A stretch of DNA of 5,673 bases, taken from the NCBI GenBank assembly GCA_036379355.1, contig DASVGV010000032.1, positions 1-5,673 of the forward strand, read 5' to 3'. Below, one piece after another: positions 1 through 5,673 of the stretch. Origin of the DNA: CAJCIY01 sp036379355 (GTDB lineage: Bacteria; Actinomycetota; Actinomycetes; Mycobacteriales; CAJCIY01). Positions within the stretch are counted from its first letter, which is position 1. Each line of letters opens with the position of its first letter. The translations under genes were made by a program, and so were the position numbers. The notes under the pieces were generated by a model that was not told the DNA's origin, searched no databases, and was given only the letters and a program-made list of their open reading frames with translations.

Positions 1-1113
1 GCCTGGTGCGGCCGCGACCTCTCGGCGTCCCTCGCGGGCGTCGTCGCGGAGGAGATGGCGCGGGCCGGGGCGGTCGGGCCCGCCGAAGGCGTCGGCATGA
101 CGCTCGCCGCGCCGACACTCCTCGCTCACGGGTCGGAAGACCTCAAGCGGCGGTACATCCGGCCCACGTTCACCGGCGAGACCAGTTGGTGCCAGCTGTT
201 CAGCGAGCCGGGCGCGGGCTCGGACCTCGCCGGGCTGACGACCCGCGCCGAGCGCGACGGGGACACATGGGTGGTGACGGGGCAGAAGGTCTGGAACACC
301 TCCGCCCACCACGCCGACGTGGGGCTGCTGCTCGCTCGTACCGACCGAGACGTGCCCAAGCACCGGGGTCTCACGTACTTCGTGCTGCCCATGCACCAGC
401 CGGGCGTCGAGGTGCGCCCGCTGCGGCAGATGAACGGGCACGCGTCGTTCAACGAGGTGTTCCTCGACTCTGCTCGCGTGCCCGCCGACCACGTCGTCGG
501 CGAGGTCGGCGGCGGCTGGACGGTTGCGCTGACGACCCTCGCTCACGAGCGCCGGCTCGCGGCGACCCGCCGCGGAACCGCGGCGACCGGCCCGGGCCGC
601 GTGCACCGCGAGGCCGCGGAGGAGTCGGCGATCGCCTACGCGCCGTACACCTGGTACCCACAGCGAGCCGGGCGAGTCGACCTCGTCGTGGAGCGGGCCC
701 GCGCGACCGGTCGGGATGCAGATCCCCTGGTACGGCAGGAGATCGCGCGGCTCTTCGAGCTGGCGTTGTCCGCCCGCTGGACCGCGCGCCGGGCGGCCGT
801 CGCCCGCGCCACCGGCCGCCCCCCAGGCCCCGAGGGGTCCCTGGGAAAGCTGGCGAGCAGCAACATCGCGCGGGCCGCCTCGCGCGTCCACTCCCTGATC
901 GCCGGGCGTGACGGCATGCTCGCCGGCTCCGACGACCCGACGGGCGGCACGGTCAGTGAGATCTTCCTGTCCGTCCCTGCAGTGTCCATCGCCGGCGGGA
1001 CCGACGAGATCCAGCACAACATCCTGGCCGAGCGCATTCTCGGCCTGCCCAAGGAGCCGGACATCAGCCGGGACGTCGCCTTCCGCGACATCCCCCAGGA
1101 GGACCCACGATGA
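1..1113 (+). CDS. Acyl-CoA dehydrogenase, FadE alpha-type subunit (5' end missing)
   Basis: This is a flavoenzyme that would oxidise an acyl-CoA to its 2,3-enoyl-CoA in the cytoplasm. The frame is open from base 1 with no start, so the gene begins upstream; 370 residues are visible and roughly 50-60 N-terminal ones are probably missing. Visible residues 64-75 hold CQLFSEPGAGSD, the FAD/acyl-contacting loop, followed by the beta-domain pattern GQKVWNTSAHHAD. Glu183 in LAHERR aligns with the catalytic Glu of isovaleryl-CoA dehydrogenase, whereas the medium-chain (MCAD) catalytic position is Gly in IAGGTDEIQ (about 330-338). RPPGPEGSLGKL (273-284) and ERILGLP near the end are typical of alpha-type FadE proteins. 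The usual RxQFG and QxxGGxG elements, which contact the partner subunit's FAD, are absent, so it probably works as a heteromer. Residues about 188-225 look like an insertion relative to the family. The gene overlaps the hydrolase by ATGA. Family is certain; the substrate is unknown. Confidence 0.93.
   Translation, partial: AWCGRDLSASLAGVVAEEMARAGAVGPAEGVGMTLAAPTLLAHGSEDLKRRYIRPTFTGETSWCQLFSEPGAGSDLAGLTTRAERDGDTWVVTGQKVWNTSAHHADVGLLLARTDRDVPKHRGLTYFVLPMHQPGVEVRPLRQMNGHASFNEVFLDSARVPADHVVGEVGGGWTVALTTLAHERRLAATRRGTAATGPGRVHREAAEESAIAYAPYTWYPQRAGRVDLVVERARATGRDADPLVRQEIARLFELALSARWTARRAAVARATGRPPGPEGSLGKLASSNIARAASRVHSLIAGRDGMLAGSDDPTGGTVSEIFLSVPAVSIAGGTDEIQHNILAERILGLPKEPDISRDVAFRDIPQEDPR
1097..1102 (+). 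promoter_or_regulatory. Ribosome binding site of the alpha/beta-hydrolase
   Basis: A perfect AGGAGG lies 7 bases before the ATG at 1110, inside the last codons of the upstream acyl-CoA dehydrogenase. It fixes the hydrolase start and, with the ATGA overlap, supports coupled translation from one transcript. Confidence 0.85.
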
Positions 1114-1853
1114 CGACGATCTTCTCGGCCGAGCACGGCACCGACACGGGCCGCGATCCGCTCTTGCTCAGCCACGGCTACGGGTCGTCCAGCACCATGT
1201 GGGATGCCAACCTCGCCGCGCTCGGCGCCGGCCGCCGAGTTCTTGTCTGGGACCTTCCGGGCCACGGACACAGCGGCTCGCCGGAGGACCCCGTGGACTA
1301 CTCGGAGGCGACCTGCATCCGGCACATGACCGAGATCCTCGACAACGCTGGGGTTGCCCGCGCCGTCATCGGCGGGCTGTCGCTGGGGGGTTACCTCTCG
1401 CTGGCGTTCCATCTCGCCCACCCGGACCGGGTACGAGCGCTGCTGCTGTTCGACACCGGGCCGGGCTTCAAGCGCGACGACGCGCGGCAGCGATGGAACG
1501 ACTCGGCGGAGCGCCGTGCCGTCCGGCTCGAGCGCGACGGCGCCGCCGCGCTGGGCGACAGCCCGGAGGTCCGCGGCAGCCGGCAGGACCCCGTGGGGCT
1601 GGCCCGGGCGGCCCGCGGCACCCTCACCCAGAAGGACGCGCGGATCATCCGGTCCCTGCCGACGATCGCGGTCCCGACCCTCGTGGTCGTGGGTGCCGAC
1701 GACACGAACTTCCGCGCGGCCGCCGACTACATGTCCGGCACGATCCCCGGCGCCGAGCTCGCGGTGATCCCGGACGCCGGGCATGCGGCCAACATCGACC
1801 AGCCCGAGGCCTTCAACCGGACGGTCGTGTCCTTCCTCGACCGCCTGGACTGA
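1110..1853 (+). CDS. Alpha/beta-hydrolase fold protein
   Basis: This 247-residue cytoplasmic hydrolase has the normal length for the single-domain family that includes 3-oxoadipate enol-lactonase-like and C-C-bond hydrolases. The oxyanion-hole motif SHGYG is at 21-25, and DLPGHGHS (48-55) follows strand 4. The nucleophile elbow is GLSLGG with Ser91. The acid is Asp197 or Asp198 in VVGADD, and the base is His225 in DAGHAANID, so the triad is complete. Residues about 118-185 form a variable, charged lid that would set substrate choice. There is no signal peptide. The ATG is set by AGGAGG at 7 bases and overlaps the preceding acyl-CoA dehydrogenase stop (ATGA), so the two are likely made together. 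Its stop faces the CoA-transferase stop 4 bases away. It could cleave an ester, a lactone or an acyl-CoA thioester; nothing in the sequence decides between them. Confidence 0.93.
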   Translation: MTTIFSAEHGTDTGRDPLLLSHGYGSSSTMWDANLAALGAGRRVLVWDLPGHGHSGSPEDPVDYSEATCIRHMTEILDNAGVARAVIGGLSLGGYLSLAFHLAHPDRVRALLLFDTGPGFKRDDARQRWNDSAERRAVRLERDGAAALGDSPEVRGSRQDPVGLARAARGTLTQKDARIIRSLPTIAVPTLVVVGADDTNFRAAADYMSGTIPGAELAVIPDAGHAANIDQPEAFNRTVVSFLDRLD

Positions 1854-1857
1854 CGGC
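1854..1857. other. Convergent junction, hydrolase/CoA-transferase
   Basis: Only four bases (CGGC) separate the facing TGA stops. No intrinsic terminator with a T-tract is present on either strand. GC-rich palindromes at 1864-1881, inside the CoA-transferase 3' end, could fold, but such runs are common at this base composition. Transcription from both sides probably runs into the opposing gene or ends by Rho. Confidence 0.7.
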
Positions 1858-3054
1858 TCAGCTCGGCCGGCCGCGCCGGCGTCCCGTGCTCGTCGCGATC
1901 AGCCGCGCGCGGTCCTCGGCCGGCAGACCCAGCTCGGACAGCACCTCGTCGGTGTGCTCGCCGATCAACGGTGCGGGACGTCGCACCGACGCGGGGGTCT
2001 TCGCGAAACGCACCGGCGGCGGAACCACCTTGTACGCACCCGCGACGGGATGGGTGCTCTCGGGCAGCTCGTCGACGATCTCCTCGATGGACGCGACCCG
2101 CGTCGCCGGGATCGCGTGGTCGGCGCAGAACGCGAGCCACTCCGCGGTCGTGCGTCCGGCGGCGATCTCCCGAACCTGCCGGTAGAGGAAGTCGGAGTGC
2201 GCGATGCGCGCCCGCCCGGTCGCATAGCGCTCGTCGCCCACGAGGTCCGCGCGCCCCCCGAGCGCGAACAGGGCGTCGTAGTTCTCCTGCGAGTAGGGCA
2301 ACATCGCGATCCACCCGTCCTGGGTGCGGTGCGGTCGCCGCTCCGGAGTGAGGACCCGCCGGTAGCCCGCCGGGCCGGTCGCGGGACGCGGGATAGCCCC
2401 GGCGCCGTGCTCCACGAGCAGGAACGCGGTGGTGGCGTCCACCATCGGGACCTCGAGGTGCTGGCCCTCGCCGGTCCGCTCGCGGTGGATGAGTGCCGCC
2501 AGCACGCCATACACGATGGTCAGGCCGGTCACCTTGTCGGCGAAGATCGTCGGCAGCAGCGCGGGGACGCCCGAGACCTGCTCGGTGAGGTCCGCGACGC
2601 CGCTCGCGGCCTGCACGATGTCGTCGTACGCCGGCTCCTCTGCCCGCGGGCTGTCCGACGGCCAGCCCTGGGCCTGGCAGTAGACGACGTCCGGGCGCAC
2701 CGCGGCGATGTCGGGATAGGTGGCGCCAAGCCGTGCGAGCGGCCCCGGTCGCAGGTTCGTGACGAACACGTCGCACGTCGCGGCGAGCCGCAGCAGCAGT
2801 TCCCGGCCCTCGTCGGTCTTCAGGTCCAGGTCGACGTTTCGCTTGTTGCGCAGCAGGTTCAGCGAGATCCCGGACAGCTGCGGGTGCGGTCCGGAGCCCA
2901 TGGCGCGGTTGGTGTCGCCGCGGGCGCTCTCGACCGTGATGACGTCCGCGCCGAGGTCACCGAGGATCGCGGTCGCCATCGGCCCCATGACGACCGAGGT
3001 GAGGTCCAGGACCCGAACGCCACTGAGCGGTCCGGCCGCCTCCGCGCCAGCCAT
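1858..3054 (-). CDS. CaiB/BaiF family III CoA-transferase
   Basis: This 398-residue protein has the usual family length of about 380-410. It would move CoA between a donor acyl-CoA and a free carboxylic acid through an aspartyl thioester intermediate. The N-terminus PLSGVRVLDLT is followed by VMGPMATAILGDLGADVITVE (Rossmann-like core), then GDTNR and LNLLRNKRNVDLDLKT (about 66-80), all classic for CaiB, formyl-CoA transferase and alpha-methylacyl-CoA racemase. Asp144 in PAYDDIVQAASG aligns with the catalytic Asp169 of formyl-CoA transferase. GEGQHLEVPMVDA (195-207) and GEHTDEVL (365-372) are the other signatures. The start is chosen at the ATG just before the conserved N-terminus; no ribosome binding site precedes it, so the mRNA may be leaderless. 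The gene is divergent from the second acyl-CoA dehydrogenase and convergent with the hydrolase. A racemase role is possible, but the absence of distinctive racemase features makes transfer the safer call. Its basic tail GRRRGRPS is probably disordered. Confidence 0.93.
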   Translation of the reverse strand: MAGAEAAGPLSGVRVLDLTSVVMGPMATAILGDLGADVITVESARGDTNRAMGSGPHPQLSGISLNLLRNKRNVDLDLKTDEGRELLLRLAATCDVFVTNLRPGPLARLGATYPDIAAVRPDVVYCQAQGWPSDSPRAEEPAYDDIVQAASGVADLTEQVSGVPALLPTIFADKVTGLTIVYGVLAALIHRERTGEGQHLEVPMVDATTAFLLVEHGAGAIPRPATGPAGYRRVLTPERRPHRTQDGWIAMLPYSQENYDALFALGGRADLVGDERYATGRARIAHSDFLYRQVREIAAGRTTAEWLAFCADHAIPATRVASIEEIVDELPESTHPVAGAYKVVPPPVRFAKTPASVRRPAPLIGEHTDEVLSELGLPAEDRARLIATSTGRRRGRPS

Positions 3055-3113
3055 GGTCGGAGGCTAACGTGCTGCCAGCCCTGCGCACGCCGGCCACGAG
3101 GCGGAGGTACGCC
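3055..3113. promoter_or_regulatory. Divergent intergenic region between CoA-transferase and second acyl-CoA dehydrogenase
   Basis: This 59-base gap is the only non-coding stretch longer than 4 bases in the window and must hold at least the CoA-transferase promoter. On the - strand TAGCCT (+ strand 3061-3066) fits TANNNT and ends 6 bases before the ATG, the spacing expected of a leaderless actinobacterial transcript. On the + strand TAACGT (3065-3070) also fits TANNNT and would give a leader of roughly 37 bases for the dehydrogenase. The two hexamers overlap by two bases. No convincing -35 element is seen for either. TANNNT is a loose consensus, so these sites are inferred. Confidence 0.4.
3103..3107 (+). 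promoter_or_regulatory. Ribosome binding site of the beta-type acyl-CoA dehydrogenase
   Basis: GGAGG lies 6 bases before the GTG at 3114. It decides the start against the in-frame GTG at 3069, which lies upstream of this site and would add 15 residues unlike the family's N-terminus. Confidence 0.8.
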
Positions 3114-4226
3114 GTGATCTTCTCGTTCAGCCGGGAGCAGGACGAGCTGCGCGCCACCGTCCGGAGGTTCCTCGCCGCGTCCTCGCCGGCCGGCGAGGTC
3201 CGCCGGCTGATGGAGACCGAGCGCGGCTACGACGAGGCCGTGTGGACACGGATGGCCCAGCAGCTCGGCCTCCAGGGACTTGCCGTCCCCGAGCAGTACG
3301 GCGGGTCGGGCTGCGGTCCGGTGGAGCAGGCGATTGCCATGGAGGAGATGGGGCGGGTGCTGCTCTGCGCGCCGTACCTGAGCACAGCAGTCCTGGCCGC
3401 ACAGGCGATCCTGAGCAGTCACGACCCGGAAGCGGCGACCCGATATCTGCCCGGCATCTGCGACGGGACGACCGTCGCGACGGTGGCCGTCGCCGAGGAC
3501 GCCGCCCACGACAGATCCCCGATCCTCGCGCGGCCGGCAGGGCCCGCGTACCGGTTGGACGGTCATGCCACGTTCGTGCTGGACGGCCGGAACGCCGACC
3601 TGCTCCTCGTTCCGGCCGACGGCGACGACGGTCCGACCCTGTTCGCCGTGTCCGGCGACACCCCTGGCCTGGCGCGCCGCGCGGTCGACACGCTCGACCG
3701 CACCCGCAAGCAGGCCGTGATCGACCTCGACGACGTCGCCGCGGCGCGCGTCGGCCGGACCGGCGCGGCGCGCGAGATCCTCGACCGGGCCGTACGCGCG
3801 GCAGCCGTCGCGCTTGCCGCGGAGCAGGTCGGCGGCGCGCAGCGCTGCCTCGACATGAGCGTCGACTATGCGAAGAGCCGGCGCCAGTTCGGCCGCCCCA
3901 TCGGCAGCTTCCAGGCGGTCAAGCACCTGTGCGCCGACATGCTGCTCGACGTGGAGTCCGCTCGTTCGGCGGCGTACTACGCCGCGTGGGCGGCGGCGGA
4001 CGGCCAGGACGACGCGGTCCTCGCGGCGAGCCTCGCGAAGGCGCTCTGCTCGGAGGTCTACCTACGGACGGCGGCGCGGACCATCCAGGTCCACGGCGGC
4101 ATCGGGTTCACCTGGGAGCACGACGCGCACCTGTACTTCCGGCGAGCCAAGTCCACCGAGGTCATGCTCGGAACGCCGCAGGAGCACCGCGAGCGGTCCG
4201 CCGCGCTCCTGCTCGCGGCCACTTGA
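3114..4226 (+). CDS. Acyl-CoA dehydrogenase, FadE beta-type subunit
   Basis: This 370-residue protein is a slightly short acyl-CoA dehydrogenase. From the GTG start it reads FSFSREQDELRATVRRFL, the standard helical N-domain, then VPEQYGGSG (about 58-66). The middle beta-domain is degenerate: AEDAAHDRS (127-135) stands where TEPGAGSD is expected. The C-domain is well kept, with RRQFGRPIGSFQAVKH (256-271) and QVHGGIGFTWEHDAHLYFRR (325-344), which normally bind the FAD of the partner subunit. Alignment by eye puts Ala at about 230 at the isovaleryl-CoA dehydrogenase catalytic position and Leu352 at the MCAD position, so no catalytic Glu is visible. This pattern matches the beta partner of actinobacterial heteromeric enzymes, and the alpha-type gene at the left of the window is the obvious candidate partner. 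It may be under its own promoter. Its stop faces that of the exporter 4 bases away. Confidence 0.93.
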   Translation: MIFSFSREQDELRATVRRFLAASSPAGEVRRLMETERGYDEAVWTRMAQQLGLQGLAVPEQYGGSGCGPVEQAIAMEEMGRVLLCAPYLSTAVLAAQAILSSHDPEAATRYLPGICDGTTVATVAVAEDAAHDRSPILARPAGPAYRLDGHATFVLDGRNADLLLVPADGDDGPTLFAVSGDTPGLARRAVDTLDRTRKQAVIDLDDVAAARVGRTGAAREILDRAVRAAAVALAAEQVGGAQRCLDMSVDYAKSRRQFGRPIGSFQAVKHLCADMLLDVESARSAAYYAAWAAADGQDDAVLAASLAKALCSEVYLRTAARTIQVHGGIGFTWEHDAHLYFRRAKSTEVMLGTPQEHRERSAALLLAAT

Positions 4227-4230
4227 CCGC
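4227..4230. other. Convergent junction, acyl-CoA dehydrogenase/MFS exporter
   Basis: Four bases (CCGC) lie between the facing TGA stops. CGGCC at 4216-4220 and GGCCG at 4234-4238 could pair around a 13-base loop containing both stops, but no T-tract follows, so a terminator is not supported. Confidence 0.7.
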
Positions 4231-5673
4231 TCAGGCCGTGGAGTCCGGCCGGGAGCCCAGCGCGGAGCTCGGCCGCAGCAAGGCGATCGCGAGCACGGCG
4301 CCCACGGCTGCGCAGATCGCCGCCCCCGCGAAGATCGTGTGCAGCTCGCTGAGCAACGCCGCCGTCGTGGCCTTGTCGTACGCAGGACAGGACGTCGGCT
4401 TGTTGGGACACAAGGTGATGGGCGACCCGATGCGCGCCTGCGCCTCGTAGAACTTCCGGATGCCGATCGCGGTCAGCGCGGACAGGCCGGCGAGCATGCC
4501 GACCGTGCGGGCCACCACGACGAGAGAGCTGGCCAGGCCGTGCAGGCGCGGGGCGACCGCCTCCAGGATCGCCGCGTTGATCGGTGCGATGGTCAGCCCG
4601 AAGCCGAGCCCCGCGACAACCAGCTCGACGTCGGTCGCGCCGAACCCCAGCGACGTGGCGCCCACCGTCCACGGCGTCGCCAGCGCGTGCTCCCCCCACG
4701 TCGCCATCGAGACGAAGCCGAGGGCGGCCACTGCCGAGCCGACGGTGGCGACAGCCGGCCCGCGTTCCCTTCTGCGACACGCGAAACCGCCGAGCACCGC
4801 TCCGACGGGGACGGCGACGAGGAAGCGCAGCAGCACCAGCGCCGCACCGACCTGCGAGTCGGGATACTTGGTGGTCCGCGCGAAGAACGGCACGTCGACG
4901 AGCACCGCCATCAGACCCGCCCCGAGCGCCAGGTTCACCGCGAGCGAGCCCCAGGCCGGACGCGCCGACAGCTCCCGCGCGTCGAGCAGCGGGTGCCGCG
5001 ACCGACGCTGGTGCAGGACGAACACGACCAGCGCGGCCACGCCCAGAGGCGCCACGATCGGGGTGCTGCTCGCGACCAGCTGCTTGCTGGGATCGGCCGT
5101 CGAGAACACCAGGACGATGCACCCGAGGAACGCCGCCAGCAGAAGTCCACCGGGGATGTCGGCACCGGCTGCGAGCGCCGGGATGCGCTGCGGGCGCACC
5201 AGCGTGCGGACCGATGTCGGCGCGAGCGTCTCCCAGACCACGAACGCGACGACCAGGGCCCCAGCGAGGATCGCCACCGGTGAGGTGAACTCGTAGAACG
5301 ACGACGACCCGGCCAGCGGGGTGAAGTAGGTGCCGACGGCGACGCTGTCCGCCAGTACGTGCGGCGCGTCGAGGGCGACGCCGATCAGGACAGCCGCGGC
5401 GGCGACCAGGCCCACCCCGAGGACGTCGTGCCGGCGTCCGGATCCGGAAGGGCTCTGGCGCTCCGGAGCGCTGCGCCAGAAGGCCACGCCGACGAAGGCG
5501 GCCAGCGGAAGGTTGAGCCAGAAGATCGTCCGCCAGCCGGCGGCGGCGACGATCGCCGCGCCGTAGAGCGGGCCGACGACGCTGCCGAACTCCTGGACCG
5601 CCCCCACGACGCCGAGCGGCAGGCCGCGCCGTTCGGGTGGCCACCGCGCGGCGACGAGCGCGAAGGTGACCGG
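4231..5673 (-). CDS. MFS transporter, DHA2 (EmrB/QacA) family exporter (5' end missing)
   Basis: This is an inner-membrane proton-coupled exporter of the major facilitator superfamily. The frame stays open to the right window edge; 480 residues are visible and roughly 100-110 N-terminal ones (helices 1-4) are missing. The visible part starts at the end of helix 4, then WPPERRGLPLG (11-21), antiporter motif C as GSVVGPLYG (30-38), and WRTIFWLNLP (47-56), all typical of DHA2 proteins. About 12 hydrophobic segments follow, at roughly 27-44, 48-66, 84-102, 131-149, 172-192, 206-222, 240-260, 272-297, 307-327, 344-367, 380-404 and 445-467. That is two more than expected after motif C, and the pair at 172-222 looks inserted. 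Basic clusters such as CRRRERG and HQRRSRHP fit the inside of the membrane. The outer loop before the last helix carries Cys422 and Cys429. GTG at 5607 is not a credible start because the homologous sequence continues upstream. It may export a substrate, intermediate or toxicant linked to this locus. Confidence 0.9.
   Translation of the reverse strand, partial: PVTFALVAARWPPERRGLPLGVVGAVQEFGSVVGPLYGAAIVAAAGWRTIFWLNLPLAAFVGVAFWRSAPERQSPSGSGRRHDVLGVGLVAAAAVLIGVALDAPHVLADSVAVGTYFTPLAGSSSFYEFTSPVAILAGALVVAFVVWETLAPTSVRTLVRPQRIPALAAGADIPGGLLLAAFLGCIVLVFSTADPSKQLVASSTPIVAPLGVAALVVFVLHQRRSRHPLLDARELSARPAWGSLAVNLALGAGLMAVLVDVPFFARTTKYPDSQVGAALVLLRFLVAVPVGAVLGGFACRRRERGPAVATVGSAVAALGFVSMATWGEHALATPWTVGATSLGFGATDVELVVAGLGFGLTIAPINAAILEAVAPRLHGLASSLVVVARTVGMLAGLSALTAIGIRKFYEAQARIGSPITLCPNKPTSCPAYDKATTAALLSELHTIFAGAAICAAVGAVLAIALLRPSSALGSRPDSTA

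Noticed and set aside
636..1784. Long open frame on the - strand opposite the dehydrogenase and hydrolase
   Set aside because: Its product is low-complexity and Arg/Gly/Ala-rich, matches no family, and lies opposite two genes with complete motifs. It is a by-product of high GC and few stops.
1850..1861. CTGA/TCAG hairpin around the facing stops as a terminator
   Set aside because: Two facing TGA stops always create such a short inverted repeat; the stem is 4 bp and no T-tract follows.
1864..1881. Adjacent palindromes CGGCCGGCCG and CGCCGGCG
   Set aside because: They lie within the 3' coding end of the CoA-transferase, encoding its basic tail, and are expected by chance at this GC content.
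3068..3089. CGTGC-N12-GCACG inverted repeat in the divergent promoter as an operator
   Set aside because: Five-base arms with free spacing are likely by chance in 59 GC-rich bases, and no regulator gene is present to support it.
3069..3113. Upstream GTG start for the beta dehydrogenase
   Set aside because: It precedes the GGAGG at 3103 and adds 15 residues not expected by the family; GTG at 3114 has the correctly spaced binding site.
1783..3117. Open + strand frame running across the whole CoA-transferase
   Set aside because: Composition is Arg/Gly/Val-rich with no recognisable domain, and the antisense CoA-transferase has all family signatures.
5605..5607. GTG as the exporter start
   Set aside because: The 22 codons between it and the window edge read WPPERRGLPLG and the end of helix 4, which are conserved in DHA2 proteins, so the gene extends past the window.
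4058..5644. Open frame of over 500 codons on the - strand, overlapping the exporter
   Set aside because: It is longer than the visible exporter frame but encodes Arg/Pro/Ala-rich sequence without membrane segments or motifs. The exporter frame has clear DHA2 signatures, so this is a shadow.
1..5673. tRNA, rRNA, CRISPR array, insertion sequence or prophage
   Set aside because: No cloverleaf, direct-repeat array, transposase or terminal inverted repeats were seen by eye, and coding sequence fills nearly all of the window.

Overview
This 5.7 kb window is almost entirely coding, very GC-rich, and strongly biased to G or C at third codon positions. Long spurious open frames occur in every phase and all the stops used by called genes are TGA. 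With an acyl-CoA dehydrogenase (ACAD) pair of the FadE type common in mycobacteria and rhodococci, this points to a high-GC actinomycete. The genus cannot be fixed from the sequence alone.

Layout from left to right. (1) The 3' part of an alpha-type ACAD gene on the + strand, cut by the left window edge. (2) An alpha/beta-hydrolase on the + strand, overlapping the ACAD stop by ATGA, so the two look translationally coupled. (3) A complete CaiB/BaiF family III CoA-transferase on the - strand, facing the hydrolase with 4 bases between their stops. (4) A complete beta-type ACAD on the + strand, divergent from the CoA-transferase across 59 bases. (5) An MFS drug/metabolite exporter of the DHA2 (EmrB/QacA) type on the - strand, facing the second ACAD with another 4-base gap and cut by the right window edge.

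Together the genes suggest an acyl-CoA catabolic module. The CoA-transferase would load a carboxylic acid onto CoA, the two ACADs would desaturate the thioester, the hydrolase would cleave an ester, lactone or thioester, and the MFS protein would move a substrate or toxic intermediate. The substrate cannot be read from the sequence.

The most notable point is that the two ACADs look like complementary halves. The first keeps the FAD/substrate loop and an isovaleryl-CoA-dehydrogenase-type catalytic Glu but lacks the RxQFG and QxxGGxG elements. The second keeps RxQFG and QxHGGIG but has lost the EPGAGSD loop and a Glu at both known catalytic positions. This fits an obligate alpha2-beta2 enzyme like the mycobacterial steroid FadE pairs, yet the two genes are separated by about 2 kb and an opposed gene. 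The exporter also appears to carry an extra central helix pair, which would give about 16 rather than 14 membrane segments.

No RNA gene, mobile element, CRISPR array or transcriptional regulator was seen. No gene-free stretch exceeds 59 bases.
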